Origin: an uncultured Oscillospiraceae bacterium
GTDB lineage: Bacteria; Bacillota; Clostridia; Oscillospirales; Oscillospiraceae
Length of the DNA stretch: 20,953 nucleotides
NCBI GenBank assembly: GCA_910584805.1
Contig: CAJUCB010000010.1
Span: 1 to 20,953, forward strand
Reading direction: 5' to 3'
The translations under genes were made by a program, and so were the position numbers. Positions 13,059 through 20,098 of this stretch are shown piece after piece. Position 1 is the first letter of the stretch; every line of letters begins with the position of its first letter. The notes under the pieces are model-generated. The model saw nothing but the letters and a program-made list of their open reading frames with translations, ran no database searches and was not told the DNA's origin.

Positions 13059-15277
13059 TCCTCCGTGCCTTTGACGTAGTGCTCTACCACCTGCCGGTTT
13101 ACAGCTTCCATCTTTCGGAGCTTTGCTACACTTTCGGAGAGAAACGCAGGATTTTTCCCCCGGGTGACAGCGCTGTCGATGAGGGATTTTAAGCGCTCTT
13201 CTGTAAGGGAGTTTAAGTCCTCGCATAGGTCCTGGCCGATGTAGGAGAGGAAGGAACCCACTTTTTGGTCGTAGACGATGCCCACCAGGGGGACCCCCTG
13301 TCCGGCGGCGAAGATCAATCCGTGAAGCCGCATGGATACGGCTACCTTCATCCGGGAGAGGATGCCGATGGTTTGAGCGGCGGTGTAGGCATCGGTGATG
13401 GTGTGGTAAGGGGCATGCATCCGGGCGGTGACCCGCTGGGCAGCGGAGACATCCAGACGGGGTTCGATGGGGAAAAATACTGGCGTGAGACCATAGGTGT
13501 CATAGGCATAGTCCGCGGCAGCGGCAATGCAGCGGGTTTTGGCCTCATAGCCCGGCCAGGGACGGAGAACGAAGGCAATGTAGGAGCCTTTCGGGGGAAT
13601 GCCGCAGCTTTCCAGAATGCCATCCACCATGTCCGCCGGCGCGGCAGGGAGGATCACCGTGGTGTCTGCCGAGAGGGAAATCTGGGGCTTGGTTACCCCC
13701 AGGGCTTCCAGCTCCTTCTTGGAATCGGGGTCCCGGAGGGTGATGGCATCCACATATTTATTGATGACCTTGGCGGCTTTGATCCGGTTCTGGCTGTTGC
13801 GAATGGGCCCAATGCCGCAGCCGTACATGATAACCGGGCAGCCGCTGCGCTTGGCGCTGGCCAGGGTCCAGAGGTAGAACCACAGGGAACGGAAGCTGGT
13901 GACATCCTGCATCAGGGAGCCCCCGCCATTGATGAAGAGCTTGGCATGGCGGAAGTGGTACAGGGCCTGTATGGCGTTGAAGGTGTAAAATGCGTTGACC
14001 CGGTAGGTGAGCCGGGTGTCCTTGGGGTTTCGGGAAAAGACCTGGAAGGAGAGGTCCGGGTCGATAGCCCGCAGCTCCGTAAGGATGGCCAGAAGGATGG
14101 CGTCGTCTCCGGCGTTGCCCCTGCCGTAAGCGCCGCATATCGTGACCTGGGCGCGGCCCTTGCGGGTATAGCGGAGGATGGTCTCGTAAATATCCAACTG
14201 ATGATCCGCCATGGCCTCTACGGAGAAGAACTGCTTTGCCTTGGTGTAAAGGCGATGGCCCATGGTTTGGCGCAGGGCGGGGTCCCTAGCCAGGGTGAGC
14301 AGATGGGCAGCCAGGGCGTTGTGGTCCCCTGACGGGAAGAGGAAGCCATTGACCCCGTGGTCGATGAGCCGGTCCACGCCACCCACCTTGCTGCTTACCG
14401 TGGGAAGGGAGGCCCTAGCCCCCTCAGTAAGGGCGTAGGGGAAGGTTTCAGAGATGGAGGTGAGGGTGTTAATGTCAATGGCCTGGTAGAAGGAATTGGT
14501 GTCAGAAACCCATCCGGCAAAACAGACCGTGCCCCCCAGCCCCAGGCGCTGGGCCAGCTGCTTCAGGCTGTCCATTTCCTCGCCGTCTCCGGCGATGAGC
14601 AGGCGCAGAGCAGGGAACTGGGCTTGGGCTTGGGCGAAGCCCCGGATCAAGGTGGAGATGTCCTTCACGGGGTTCAGGCGGGCGGCGATTCCCACTACCA
14701 CGCAGTCCTCGTCTGTTGTTAGTCCCACAGAGCGGAAAAATTCATTTCGGTCCATGGCGGGGGGACAGTGGGTGAAATCCAGGCCGTTGTAGATGGAGAA
14801 GAGACGCTCTGGGTCAAAGTGCCGGGAAATCAGTAAGTCCACCATGGAGTCGGTGACGCCAATGCGGTAGTGGAGCTTGCGCAGGGCCAGGGTATTGATG
14901 TTCCCATACACCAGCCGGGAAATGGGCCGTCCCAAATAGTCCAGCCGGTAGTCACTGTGGACTGTGGACACGGTAGGCAGGTGGGTCCGCCGGGAGAGCA
15001 GGGCAGCCATCATATTTCCCCTGGCACCGTGGCTATGGAGGAGGTCGAATCCCTCCTCCCGGACCATGCGGCTCAGGGTGCCCAGGGCGGAGAGAAAGTT
15101 GGGGCCGGGAATCACATAGGTGTCGATCCCCAGTTCCCTTGCCTCCTGGGCAAAGGGCCCTTCCATGAAGCAGACCAACCGCACCTGGATTTTGGCTTTC
15201 AATCCGGTGAGAAGGGAGTGAACATGGGTCTTTGCGCCGCCCGTGTCGCCGCCGCTGATGAGGTGAAGGACCTTCAT
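13055..15277 (-). CDS. csaB: Fused GT4 glycosyltransferase and CsaB-type polysaccharide pyruvyl transferase
   Basis: The product is 740 aa with two parts. Residues 1-370 form a GT4 (GT-B fold) glycosyltransferase: HLISGGDTGGAKTHV near the N terminus, a VGIAARLNPVKDI block (195-207) and the EX7E motif SETFPYALTEGA (276-287; E277, E285). Residues about 377-735 match polysaccharide pyruvyl transferase CsaB: TICGAYGRGNAGDDAIL (379-394), FINGGGSLMQD (448-458), MYGCGIGPI (484-492) and SMRLHGLIFA (648-657). CsaB adds ketal pyruvate to secondary wall polymer, the ligand for SLH-domain surface proteins. Fusion suggests sugar transfer and pyruvylation are coordinated; the sugar is unknown. GGGAGGAA precedes ATG 15277. 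I see no signal peptide, so it probably acts at the cytoplasmic membrane face. No SLH protein or export gene is nearby. Confidence 0.9.
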   Translation of the reverse strand: MKVLHLISGGDTGGAKTHVHSLLTGLKAKIQVRLVCFMEGPFAQEARELGIDTYVIPGPNFLSALGTLSRMVREEGFDLLHSHGARGNMMAALLSRRTHLPTVSTVHSDYRLDYLGRPISRLVYGNINTLALRKLHYRIGVTDSMVDLLISRHFDPERLFSIYNGLDFTHCPPAMDRNEFFRSVGLTTDEDCVVVGIAARLNPVKDISTLIRGFAQAQAQFPALRLLIAGDGEEMDSLKQLAQRLGLGGTVCFAGWVSDTNSFYQAIDINTLTSISETFPYALTEGARASLPTVSSKVGGVDRLIDHGVNGFLFPSGDHNALAAHLLTLARDPALRQTMGHRLYTKAKQFFSVEAMADHQLDIYETILRYTRKGRAQVTICGAYGRGNAGDDAILLAILTELRAIDPDLSFQVFSRNPKDTRLTYRVNAFYTFNAIQALYHFRHAKLFINGGGSLMQDVTSFRSLWFYLWTLASAKRSGCPVIMYGCGIGPIRNSQNRIKAAKVINKYVDAITLRDPDSKKELEALGVTKPQISLSADTTVILPAAPADMVDGILESCGIPPKGSYIAFVLRPWPGYEAKTRCIAAAADYAYDTYGLTPVFFPIEPRLDVSAAQRVTARMHAPYHTITDAYTAAQTIGILSRMKVAVSMRLHGLIFAAGQGVPLVGIVYDQKVGSFLSYIGQDLCEDLNSLTEERLKSLIDSAVTRGKNPAFLSESVAKLRKMEAVNRQVVEHYVKGTEE

Positions 15278-15301
15278 ACTGGATTCCTCCCGAAAAAAGA
15301 C

Positions 15302-15330
15302 TTGAGAATTTTGGAATTATATTATACAAT
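15302..15330 (+). promoter_or_regulatory. Sigma-A promoter of the DUF4330 gene
   Basis: TTGAGA (15302-15307) and TACAAT (15325-15330) are 17 nt apart. Transcription would start near 15337. Its -10 overlaps the -10 of the divergent promoter at 15321-15349. Confidence 0.8.
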
Positions 15331-15349
15331 GGTTTAGAAATTCGGTCAA
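15321..15349 (-). promoter_or_regulatory. Sigma-A promoter of the GT4-CsaB gene
   Basis: On the minus strand TTGACC (plus-strand 15344-15349) and a perfect TATAAT (15321-15326) are 17 nt apart. Transcription would start near 15314. It overlaps the DUF4330 promoter on the other strand. Confidence 0.82.
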
Positions 15350-15368
15350 GCGATGGAGGTTACTACAC

Positions 15369-15884
15369 ATGATTGATGAAAAAGGAAAACTTTTTGGAAA
15401 ACTGAATATCATTGACCTCATTGCCATCATTCTCATCGTAGCGGTGGTGGCTCTGCTGGGGTATAAGCTGACGTCCAGCAGCGGGGGCTTTACGGAGAAC
15501 GGCCGGCAGGTGCGCTTTACCGTGAAGGTAGAGGGCGTGGACGCCCAGGTCTATGAGAGCATCCAAGATCTGATCCCCGGCCAGCTTATGACAGGCAGCC
15601 AAATGCTCAATGGTGAGATCACTGCCGTGGAGGGAACCCAGGTGGAGGAGGACAGCATCCGCTATAGAAAGGATGCCGGTGCCAACCAGCTCATTGCGTA
15701 CCATAGCGACGCCGGAAGCTATGACCTGGTGTTTACCATTGAGGCGACCCTAGAGAACGTGGCCAACAACGCCCTGGGGACCCAGGAGGTCCGGGTAGGC
15801 CGGAGCTACACCGTCAAGACCGACGGCTTTGAGTTGGCCAACGGCCTGATCCTCAGCTGTGAATACTTAGAGGCGGAGGAATAA
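15369..15884 (+). CDS. DUF4330 membrane-anchored protein
   Basis: The product is 171 aa. It starts MIDEKGKLFGKLNIIDLIAI, the characteristic opening of DUF4330 proteins, with one hydrophobic anchor at about 14-33, so the C-terminal 135 residues are probably extracellular. That part is predicted beta-rich (VRFTVKVEGVDAQVYESI, YDLVFTIEATLENV, EVRVGRSYTVKTDGF) with no cysteine pair or catalytic motif. Function is unknown. The ATG at 15369 has GGAGGT at 15355-15360. It is monocistronic, has its own promoter and ends in a terminator. Its divergent pairing with the cell-wall pyruvyl transferase hints at an envelope role, but this is inference. Confidence 0.8.
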   Translation: MIDEKGKLFGKLNIIDLIAIILIVAVVALLGYKLTSSSGGFTENGRQVRFTVKVEGVDAQVYESIQDLIPGQLMTGSQMLNGEITAVEGTQVEEDSIRYRKDAGANQLIAYHSDAGSYDLVFTIEATLENVANNALGTQEVRVGRSYTVKTDGFELANGLILSCEYLEAEE

Positions 15885-15896
15885 CAGAGCAATAGA

Positions 15897-15930
15897 AAAC
15901 CCAGGCCCTATCAATGGGGGCCTGGGCTTT
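15897..15930. terminator. Bidirectional terminator between DUF4330 and TauE genes
   Basis: CCCAGGCCC (15900-15908) pairs with GGGCCTGGG (15918-15926) across a 9-nt loop. The plus strand continues CTTTCC and the minus strand TTTTC, so the T tracts are modest on both sides. The minus-strand TauE stop codon lies inside the loop (15911-15913). Confidence 0.7.
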
Positions 15931-16294
15931 CCTGCTGTTTGTCCTTGTGGAAGAGCTCCCGCAGGCCGATATAGAGGAGGAAGAGGCCGAACAACTTCCG
16001 CAGGATGCCGGTGTCCAGACCGTTGGAAAACCAGGCGGCCAGGGCAGAGGTGACCAGCCCCGCAAGGATGGCGGGGAGGATGGTCTTTTTCTCCAACAGC
16101 CCGTTTTTATGGTGGGCAGGCAAGGCGGCAGCGGCGGCAGGGAGGAAGTACAGGAGGTTGATGCCCTGGGCCTGATGCTGGCTGATTCCGGCCAGGGCGG
16201 TGAGGTAGATGAGCAGCAGCGAGCCGCCGCCAATGCCAAAGGCGGAGAGCACGCCGGTGGCTGCGCCGGCCAGCAGGGCGATGAGCCAGCTCAT
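15911..16294 (-). CDS. Half-size TauE/SafE (TSUP) family permease, second gene
   Basis: The product is 127 aa, about half a usual TauE/SafE permease (around 250 aa), which consists of two four-helix repeats. It has four likely helices: LIALLAGAATGVLSAFGIGGGSLLLIYL (3-30), INLLYFLPAAAAALPAH (45-61), TILPAILAGLVTSALAAWF (71-89) and ILRKLFGLFLLYIGLRELF (97-115). The glycine-rich GVLSAFGIGGGSL is the repeat signature. Known family members export sulfite, taurine-derived sulfonates or other organic anions; the substrate here is unknown. I chose ATG 16294, which overlaps the stop of the preceding half-gene as ATGA; longer in-frame versions run over that gene and lack family sequence. It probably pairs with its neighbour as a heterodimer. 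Confidence 0.82.
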   Translation of the reverse strand: MSWLIALLAGAATGVLSAFGIGGGSLLLIYLTALAGISQHQAQGINLLYFLPAAAAALPAHHKNGLLEKKTILPAILAGLVTSALAAWFSNGLDTGILRKLFGLFLLYIGLRELFHKDKQQESPGPH

Positions 16295-16659
16295 TGGAAC
16301 AGGGCGCTCCAGGCCCCATAGAGGATGAGCAGGGCAAAGACCCGCTTGAGCCATACCACGGGGACCTTTTGGAAGAGTTTGCCCCCCACAAGCCCCCCCA
16401 ACAGTCCGCCCACTAGATAGGGCAGGGCTTGGAGCAGGTCCAGATTCCCCTTGGTGTAGTAGATTGCCGCCGACAGGGCGCACAGGGGGAAGATGATGGC
16501 CACAGAGCAGGCGAAGGCTTTTCTCCGGCTGAGACCGCATTTCGACACCAGCAGGGGCACCAGAACCATGCCGCCCCCGCCGCCGAAGAAGCCATTGACC
16601 ACCCCCGCTGCCCCACCGGCCACCGCAGATGGAGCCCAGGATTTCCAGGACGTTTTCAC
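16291..16659 (-). CDS. Half-size TauE/SafE (TSUP) family permease, first gene
   Basis: The product is 122 aa with four likely helices: SAVAGGAAGVVNGFFGGGGGMVLVPLLV (11-38), a second over KAFACSVAIIFPLCALSAAIYY (47-68), LPYLVGGLLGGLVGGKLF (79-96) and LKRVFALLILYGAWSALF (104-121). The glycine-rich GVVNGFFGGGGGM matches the TSUP repeat signature also seen in its partner. I chose GTG 16659 because GGGAGG is seven bases upstream; the GTG at 16692 adds 11 residues that include this ribosome site. The stop TGA overlaps the next ATG by 4 nt, so the halves are made together. No promoter is visible right after the terminator at 16694, so transcription may depend on read-through from tcdA. Confidence 0.8.
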   Translation of the reverse strand: MKTSWKSWAPSAVAGGAAGVVNGFFGGGGGMVLVPLLVSKCGLSRRKAFACSVAIIFPLCALSAAIYYTKGNLDLLQALPYLVGGLLGGLVGGKLFQKVPVVWLKRVFALLILYGAWSALFQ

Positions 16660-16693
16660 AGAATCCCTCCCAAATACGTGATGGGACGCCACA

Positions 16694-16738
16694 GGAAAAA
16701 CAGCGCCCTTTCCCGCTAGTTTGCCGGGAAAGGGTGCT
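16694..16738 (-). terminator. Terminator between tcdA and the TauE pair
   Basis: On the minus strand AGCACCCTTTCCCG and CGGGAAAGGGCGCT (plus-strand 16725-16738 and 16702-16715) form a 14-bp stem with one mismatch and a 9-nt loop, followed by GTTTTTCC. It could be partial, because the TauE genes downstream lack an obvious promoter. Confidence 0.82.
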
Positions 16739-16778
16739 ATTTATAATCAGGACAGTTGAAAAAAGAGAAAAATTCTTT

Positions 16779-17513
16779 TCATCTATTTGGTTCGGAGGGC
16801 TGGATTAGGTCCTGGATTACTGCCCCGGCCAATAGGAAACCGGCCACCGGGGGCACCCAGGGGGCGCTGGCGGGGACAGAACGCCGTCCTGGCGGCGGTG
16901 TCTCATTCTGTTGGCTTTTCACAGGGAGTTCAGGGGAAAAGACCACTTTGTGGTGGAGGATGCCCCTGGCGCGAAGCTCCTTGCGCAGGATACGGGCCAG
17001 GGGACAGCCCTCGGTTTTGGAGATATCTGCCACGCGGAACTGAGCGGGGTCCAGCTTGTTCCCCGTCCCCATGGAGGAGAGGATGGGGATGCCCTGTCCA
17101 AGGGCGGTTTCGATGAGGTCTAGTTTACAGGAGACCAGGTCGATGGCGTCCACGATGTAGTCATAGCCGCAGTCCGGGGGGAAGAAACGGGCCCGGCTTG
17201 CTGCCTCGTATTTTTCCGGGATGAGATGAAGCCTGCAAGCGGGGTTGATGTCCCAGATACGCTGGGCCAAGGCCACGGTCTTGTCCTGACCCAGGGTAGA
17301 GTGGAGGGCTTGGACCTGGCGGTTCAGGTTGGTGAGGCCCACCTGGTCGTTGTCTACCAGGGTGAGGGCTCCCATCCCAGCCCGAGCCAGGGCCTCGGCG
17401 CACCAGCTCCCCACGCCCCCCAGGCCAAAGACTGCCACATGGGCCTGGGAGAGCCGGGCCATAGCAGGGGTGCCAAGCAGCATTTCAGTGCGAAGGAATT
17501 GGGTTTGATCCAT
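16779..17513 (-). CDS. tcdA: tRNA threonylcarbamoyladenosine dehydratase TcdA (ThiF/E1-like)
   Basis: The product is 244 aa, an E1-like adenylating enzyme. TcdA (CsdL/YgdL) uses ATP to convert N6-threonylcarbamoyladenosine at tRNA position 37 to its cyclic form. The Rossmann motif VAVFGLGGVGSWCAEALARAG (26-46), LTLVDNDQVGLTNLNRQ (50-66; D54, R65) and VDAIDLVSCK (121-130) match this branch of the ThiF/MoeB family. EGCPLARILRKELRARGI (168-185) and a late GFLLAGAVIQDLI helix are TcdA-like. There is no CxxC pair and no rhodanese domain, which argues against MoeB/ThiF. AGAGGAG precedes ATG 17513. It lies downstream of the foldase gene behind a hairpin with a weak T tract, so it may be partly co-transcribed with it. 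Confidence 0.9.
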   Translation of the reverse strand: MDQTQFLRTEMLLGTPAMARLSQAHVAVFGLGGVGSWCAEALARAGMGALTLVDNDQVGLTNLNRQVQALHSTLGQDKTVALAQRIWDINPACRLHLIPEKYEAASRARFFPPDCGYDYIVDAIDLVSCKLDLIETALGQGIPILSSMGTGNKLDPAQFRVADISKTEGCPLARILRKELRARGILHHKVVFSPELPVKSQQNETPPPGRRSVPASAPWVPPVAGFLLAGAVIQDLIQPSEPNR

Positions 17514-17528
17514 GGTTGTTCTCCTCTG

Positions 17529-17560
17529 AAAAGCCCCTGCGGAGGATTCCGCAGGGGCTT
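17529..17560 (-). terminator. Hairpin between the foldase gene and tcdA
   Basis: A perfect 13-bp stem (17531-17543 with 17548-17560, AAGCCCCTGCGGA) has the 4-nt loop GGAT. On the minus strand it is followed by only two further T residues (TTTT in total) and then the tcdA ribosome site. It looks like a leaky terminator or attenuator. Confidence 0.65.
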
Positions 17561-17591
17561 GGTGAAACTGTTTGCTGTGTCCAGAACCGCG

Positions 17592-19136
17592 TCAGGACAG
17601 GTCAGGAACCTTCTTGGCGGCGTCCTTCAGCTCTGCGGGGTACTGCTCCATCACGCCGTTGTACCACTCCTCATAGTCAGCAGAACGCAGGGTGGTGAGG
17701 GCTTGGTGCTTCCAGCGCAGTTCGCCAAAGTCTTCAGCAAAGATGATGTTGTAGCCCAGGACATTGTTGCTGCTGTCGGTGTGCTCTACAATGCTGGCTT
17801 CCCCGGCCTTGCGCCCGTCGGCGAAGAGCCACTTTTGGATGTTGGCACTGACGGCACCACGGTCGGCGTCTTTGTTCAGGCCGCCGTCCTCTTTGGTGTT
17901 CTCGTCGGCGCTGTTCTCCTTGGCAAGGGTGGCAAAGGCATCGGCCTTGCTGCCGTCCTTCTTCCACTGGGCCAACAGCTCGTCCGCCTGTTTCTTGGCG
18001 GCCTTCAACTGCTCCTCAGAGGGCAGGGCGGGCGCGTCGCTCTGTTCGGAGGGGGTGGTCTCTGCCAGGACCAGGAGGTTGCGGTAGTCGGCAGTCTGGT
18101 AGCTGTGCTCGCCCTTGTCCCGGCCCAGGAACTGCACCACGCAGTAGCCAACGTTGTCCACCTTGATGGCAGTTACGTCTCCCTTCTGGCGCTCACCGTT
18201 GGTAAGCCAGTCCTTGAAGTTGGCGGGAATGGTGTTGCCCATGGCGGCAGTGACGTGGCCGTTTTCCGGGTCCTTGAAGGATTCGGCAGAGGTCTCGTCC
18301 AGATATTCCACGGCAGCGGTGTTAAACGCGGTACCCCCCTGGATATCGGCGACCATGGCGTTGGCTTTTTCACCAGCGGCATCCATAGCGGTGGCCATCT
18401 CTTCCTCGGTGGGTTCGACGATGTTGCCTTCCTCATCGGTCTTTTCCTCAGCCTCATAGTGGACGTAGCAGGAGCGGTAGTCGTAGAGGTCCAGGTCAGC
18501 GGCATTCTCGCTGTAGTACTTGTTCAGCTCATCGTCAGGATAGGTGAACTCTTCTGTCTTATAGGTGGCATACTCGTCAGCCAGGACGGATTTGGTGAGG
18601 ATGTCAGTGAAGAGGGCCTTATCAATGAACTTGCCATAGACCATGTGGAGATAAGCGGTTTCCGTGGTGTTTTGTTGCAGGCTGTAGGTGTACAGGGCAT
18701 CCAGGTTGTCCTGTACGATTTGCTGCCCCTCTTCGGAGAGGGTGTAGCCTGCGGACTCCGCCTCGCGGCACAGGATGGTAACCCGTTGGAGCTGGGAGAG
18801 GGCGGTTTCAAGGAAGTAGTCGGCATAGGTGGTGCCAGCTTCCTCGTCATACATCTGTTGGGCGGGGGAGAGGTTTGTGTCATAGCCCATGTCGATGCCG
18901 TAGGCAGAGTAGCTCTGGGCCTGCTTCAACATATCGTTTTCAACGTTTTTGTAATAGTAGGCCAGCTCAGAGGCGTTGAAGCTCTGGTCGCCTACGGTGG
19001 CTACGGCACTGTTGCGCACCAAAATGCCGGAGTTCCAGATAATCAGAATGGCGGCGACGATGGCGGCAATGATGCCGATGGCCCAATAGAGCTTCGCTTT
19101 GGAAGCACCGGCCTCGTTTCGGTTTGATGTGCTCAT
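17592..19136 (-). CDS. Membrane-anchored SurA/PrsA-like foldase with two parvulin-like regions
   Basis: The product is 514 aa. Residues 15-34 are a hydrophobic anchor (KLYWAIGIIAAIVAAILIIW) after a polar N terminus, so the bulk is extracellular. A SurA_N-like helical region (about 45-200, VATVGDQSFNASELAYYYKNVE and onward) precedes two parvulin-like (PpiC) regions. The first spans about 218-338 (CYVHYEAEE...FNTAAVEYLDET...GDVTAIKVDNVGYCVVQFLG) and has a long acidic insert. The second spans about 350-470 (YRNLLVLAE...AFATLAKENSADENTKEDGGLN...AGEASIVEHTDSSNNVLGYNIIFAED). Such proteins fold secreted proteins. Both domains are divergent, so isomerase activity is uncertain. There is no lipobox cysteine, unlike PrsA. 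An AAGGAGG site lies about 14 nt before ATG 19136. Confidence 0.78.
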   Translation of the reverse strand: MSTSNRNEAGASKAKLYWAIGIIAAIVAAILIIWNSGILVRNSAVATVGDQSFNASELAYYYKNVENDMLKQAQSYSAYGIDMGYDTNLSPAQQMYDEEAGTTYADYFLETALSQLQRVTILCREAESAGYTLSEEGQQIVQDNLDALYTYSLQQNTTETAYLHMVYGKFIDKALFTDILTKSVLADEYATYKTEEFTYPDDELNKYYSENAADLDLYDYRSCYVHYEAEEKTDEEGNIVEPTEEEMATAMDAAGEKANAMVADIQGGTAFNTAAVEYLDETSAESFKDPENGHVTAAMGNTIPANFKDWLTNGERQKGDVTAIKVDNVGYCVVQFLGRDKGEHSYQTADYRNLLVLAETTPSEQSDAPALPSEEQLKAAKKQADELLAQWKKDGSKADAFATLAKENSADENTKEDGGLNKDADRGAVSANIQKWLFADGRKAGEASIVEHTDSSNNVLGYNIIFAEDFGELRWKHQALTTLRSADYEEWYNGVMEQYPAELKDAAKKVPDLS

Positions 19137-19190
19137 ATCCTAGTAGTGATCCTCCTTCATTCCTATGGATAGGAAAAAATGCTTGGAGAT

Positions 19191-19219
19191 ATTATACTAA
19201 ACCTCTGCGGTTTTTGCAA
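19191..19219 (-). promoter_or_regulatory. Sigma-A promoter of the foldase gene
   Basis: On the minus strand TTGCAA (19214-19219) and a perfect TATAAT (19191-19196) are 17 nt apart. Transcription would begin near 19184, about 48 nt before the ATG. Confidence 0.8.
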
Positions 19220-19300
19220 GAGTAAAGCGCGGTATCTTTCATTTTGAAGGAACGTGCATAAAAACCTGCAAAAAAGGCGAATGGGGGAAAGTTCTGCGGC

Positions 19301-19329
19301 TTGAAATTTATTCCTATGGCGGTTATAAT
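19301..19329 (+). promoter_or_regulatory. Sigma-A promoter of nnrE
   Basis: TTGAAA (19301-19306) and a perfect TATAAT (19324-19329) are 17 nt apart. Transcription would begin near 19336. The stretch 19220-19300 between the two divergent promoters holds nothing else I can identify. Confidence 0.85.
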
Positions 19330-19371
19330 GGAACAACTATGGGGACTAACCCCAGGAAGGGATGGAGCGCT

Positions 19372-20061
19372 ATGAGACCAATTGTTTCCGTTGCCACCAT
19401 GCGGGAGAGTGACGCCTATACCATTGCAAACCTGGTGCCCAGCAAGGAGCTGATGTACCGGGCCGCTATGGGTGTTTACCAGGCGGTGGCGTGGAAGGGG
19501 CGCGTGGGCATCCTCACTGGGTCCGGGAACAACGGCGGGGATGGGTATGCCCTGGCCTGTATTCTGGCGGACCGGGGAATCCCCTGCCAGGTCCTTCGGG
19601 TCTCGGAAAAGTTTTCGGAGGATGGAAGATATTACTATGAAAAAGCGGCGGAGAAGGGGGTTCCCATCACCCTGTTTGCCCCTGAGGACAGCTTAGAGGG
19701 TTTTGACCTCCTGGTGGACTGCATGCTGGGCACCGGCTTTTCCGGGACACCACGGGGGCTATTCCAACAGGCCATTGAAGCCATCAACACCTCTGGGGCT
19801 TACGTGGTCAGCGTGGACATCAACAGCGGCATGAACGGGGACAGCGGGGAAGGTGCGCTGGTGGTCCATGCGGACCTGACCGTTACCATCGGCTTTTTGA
19901 AGACAGGTTTTTTCCAGGGGGACAGTAGGCGGCACATTGACGCGCTTACGGTGGTGGACATCGGCATCCAGCTCCTGCGGGCTGATGGATATCTGGAAGA
20001 GACCCATGGCCTTCCCTTCCCCTTAAACAGTATTTCCCTAGAGGAAGTGACCGGGGACTGA
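19372..20061 (+). CDS. nnrE: NAD(P)H-hydrate epimerase (YjeF N-terminal domain only)
   Basis: The product is 229 aa. It epimerises the R and S forms of damaged, hydrated NAD(P)H so a dehydratase (NnrD) can repair them. Motifs visible are VGILTGSGNNGGDGYALA (45-62), LLVDCMLGTGFSGTPRG (112-128; D115) and VVSVDINSGMNGDSG (144-158; D148), all typical of YjeF_N. Most bacterial versions are fused to the dehydratase domain; this one ends at the first domain, and no nnrD is visible nearby, so it may be elsewhere. I chose ATG 19372: GGATGGAG precedes it and the family N terminus (VATMRESDAYTI) starts there; the ATG at 19339 is too close to the promoter. The helicase gene follows after 37 nt with no terminator, so they form one operon. 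Confidence 0.85.
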   Translation: MRPIVSVATMRESDAYTIANLVPSKELMYRAAMGVYQAVAWKGRVGILTGSGNNGGDGYALACILADRGIPCQVLRVSEKFSEDGRYYYEKAAEKGVPITLFAPEDSLEGFDLLVDCMLGTGFSGTPRGLFQQAIEAINTSGAYVVSVDINSGMNGDSGEGALVVHADLTVTIGFLKTGFFQGDSRRHIDALTVVDIGIQLLRADGYLEETHGLPFPLNSISLEEVTGD

Positions 20062-20098
20062 AAGGCCCCAATCCACGAGAAAGATAAATGGTGAAACT

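Noticed and set aside
13265..14332. A 355-codon open frame on the plus strand opposite csaB
   Set aside because: Antisense shadow of a strong gene, with Gly/Asp/His-biased composition and no promoter or ribosome site.
17226..19127. A 633-codon open frame on the plus strand opposite tcdA and the foldase
   Set aside because: It spans two recognisable minus-strand genes and the hairpin between them; the translation is low-complexity (Gly/Val/Leu-rich), as mirror frames usually are.
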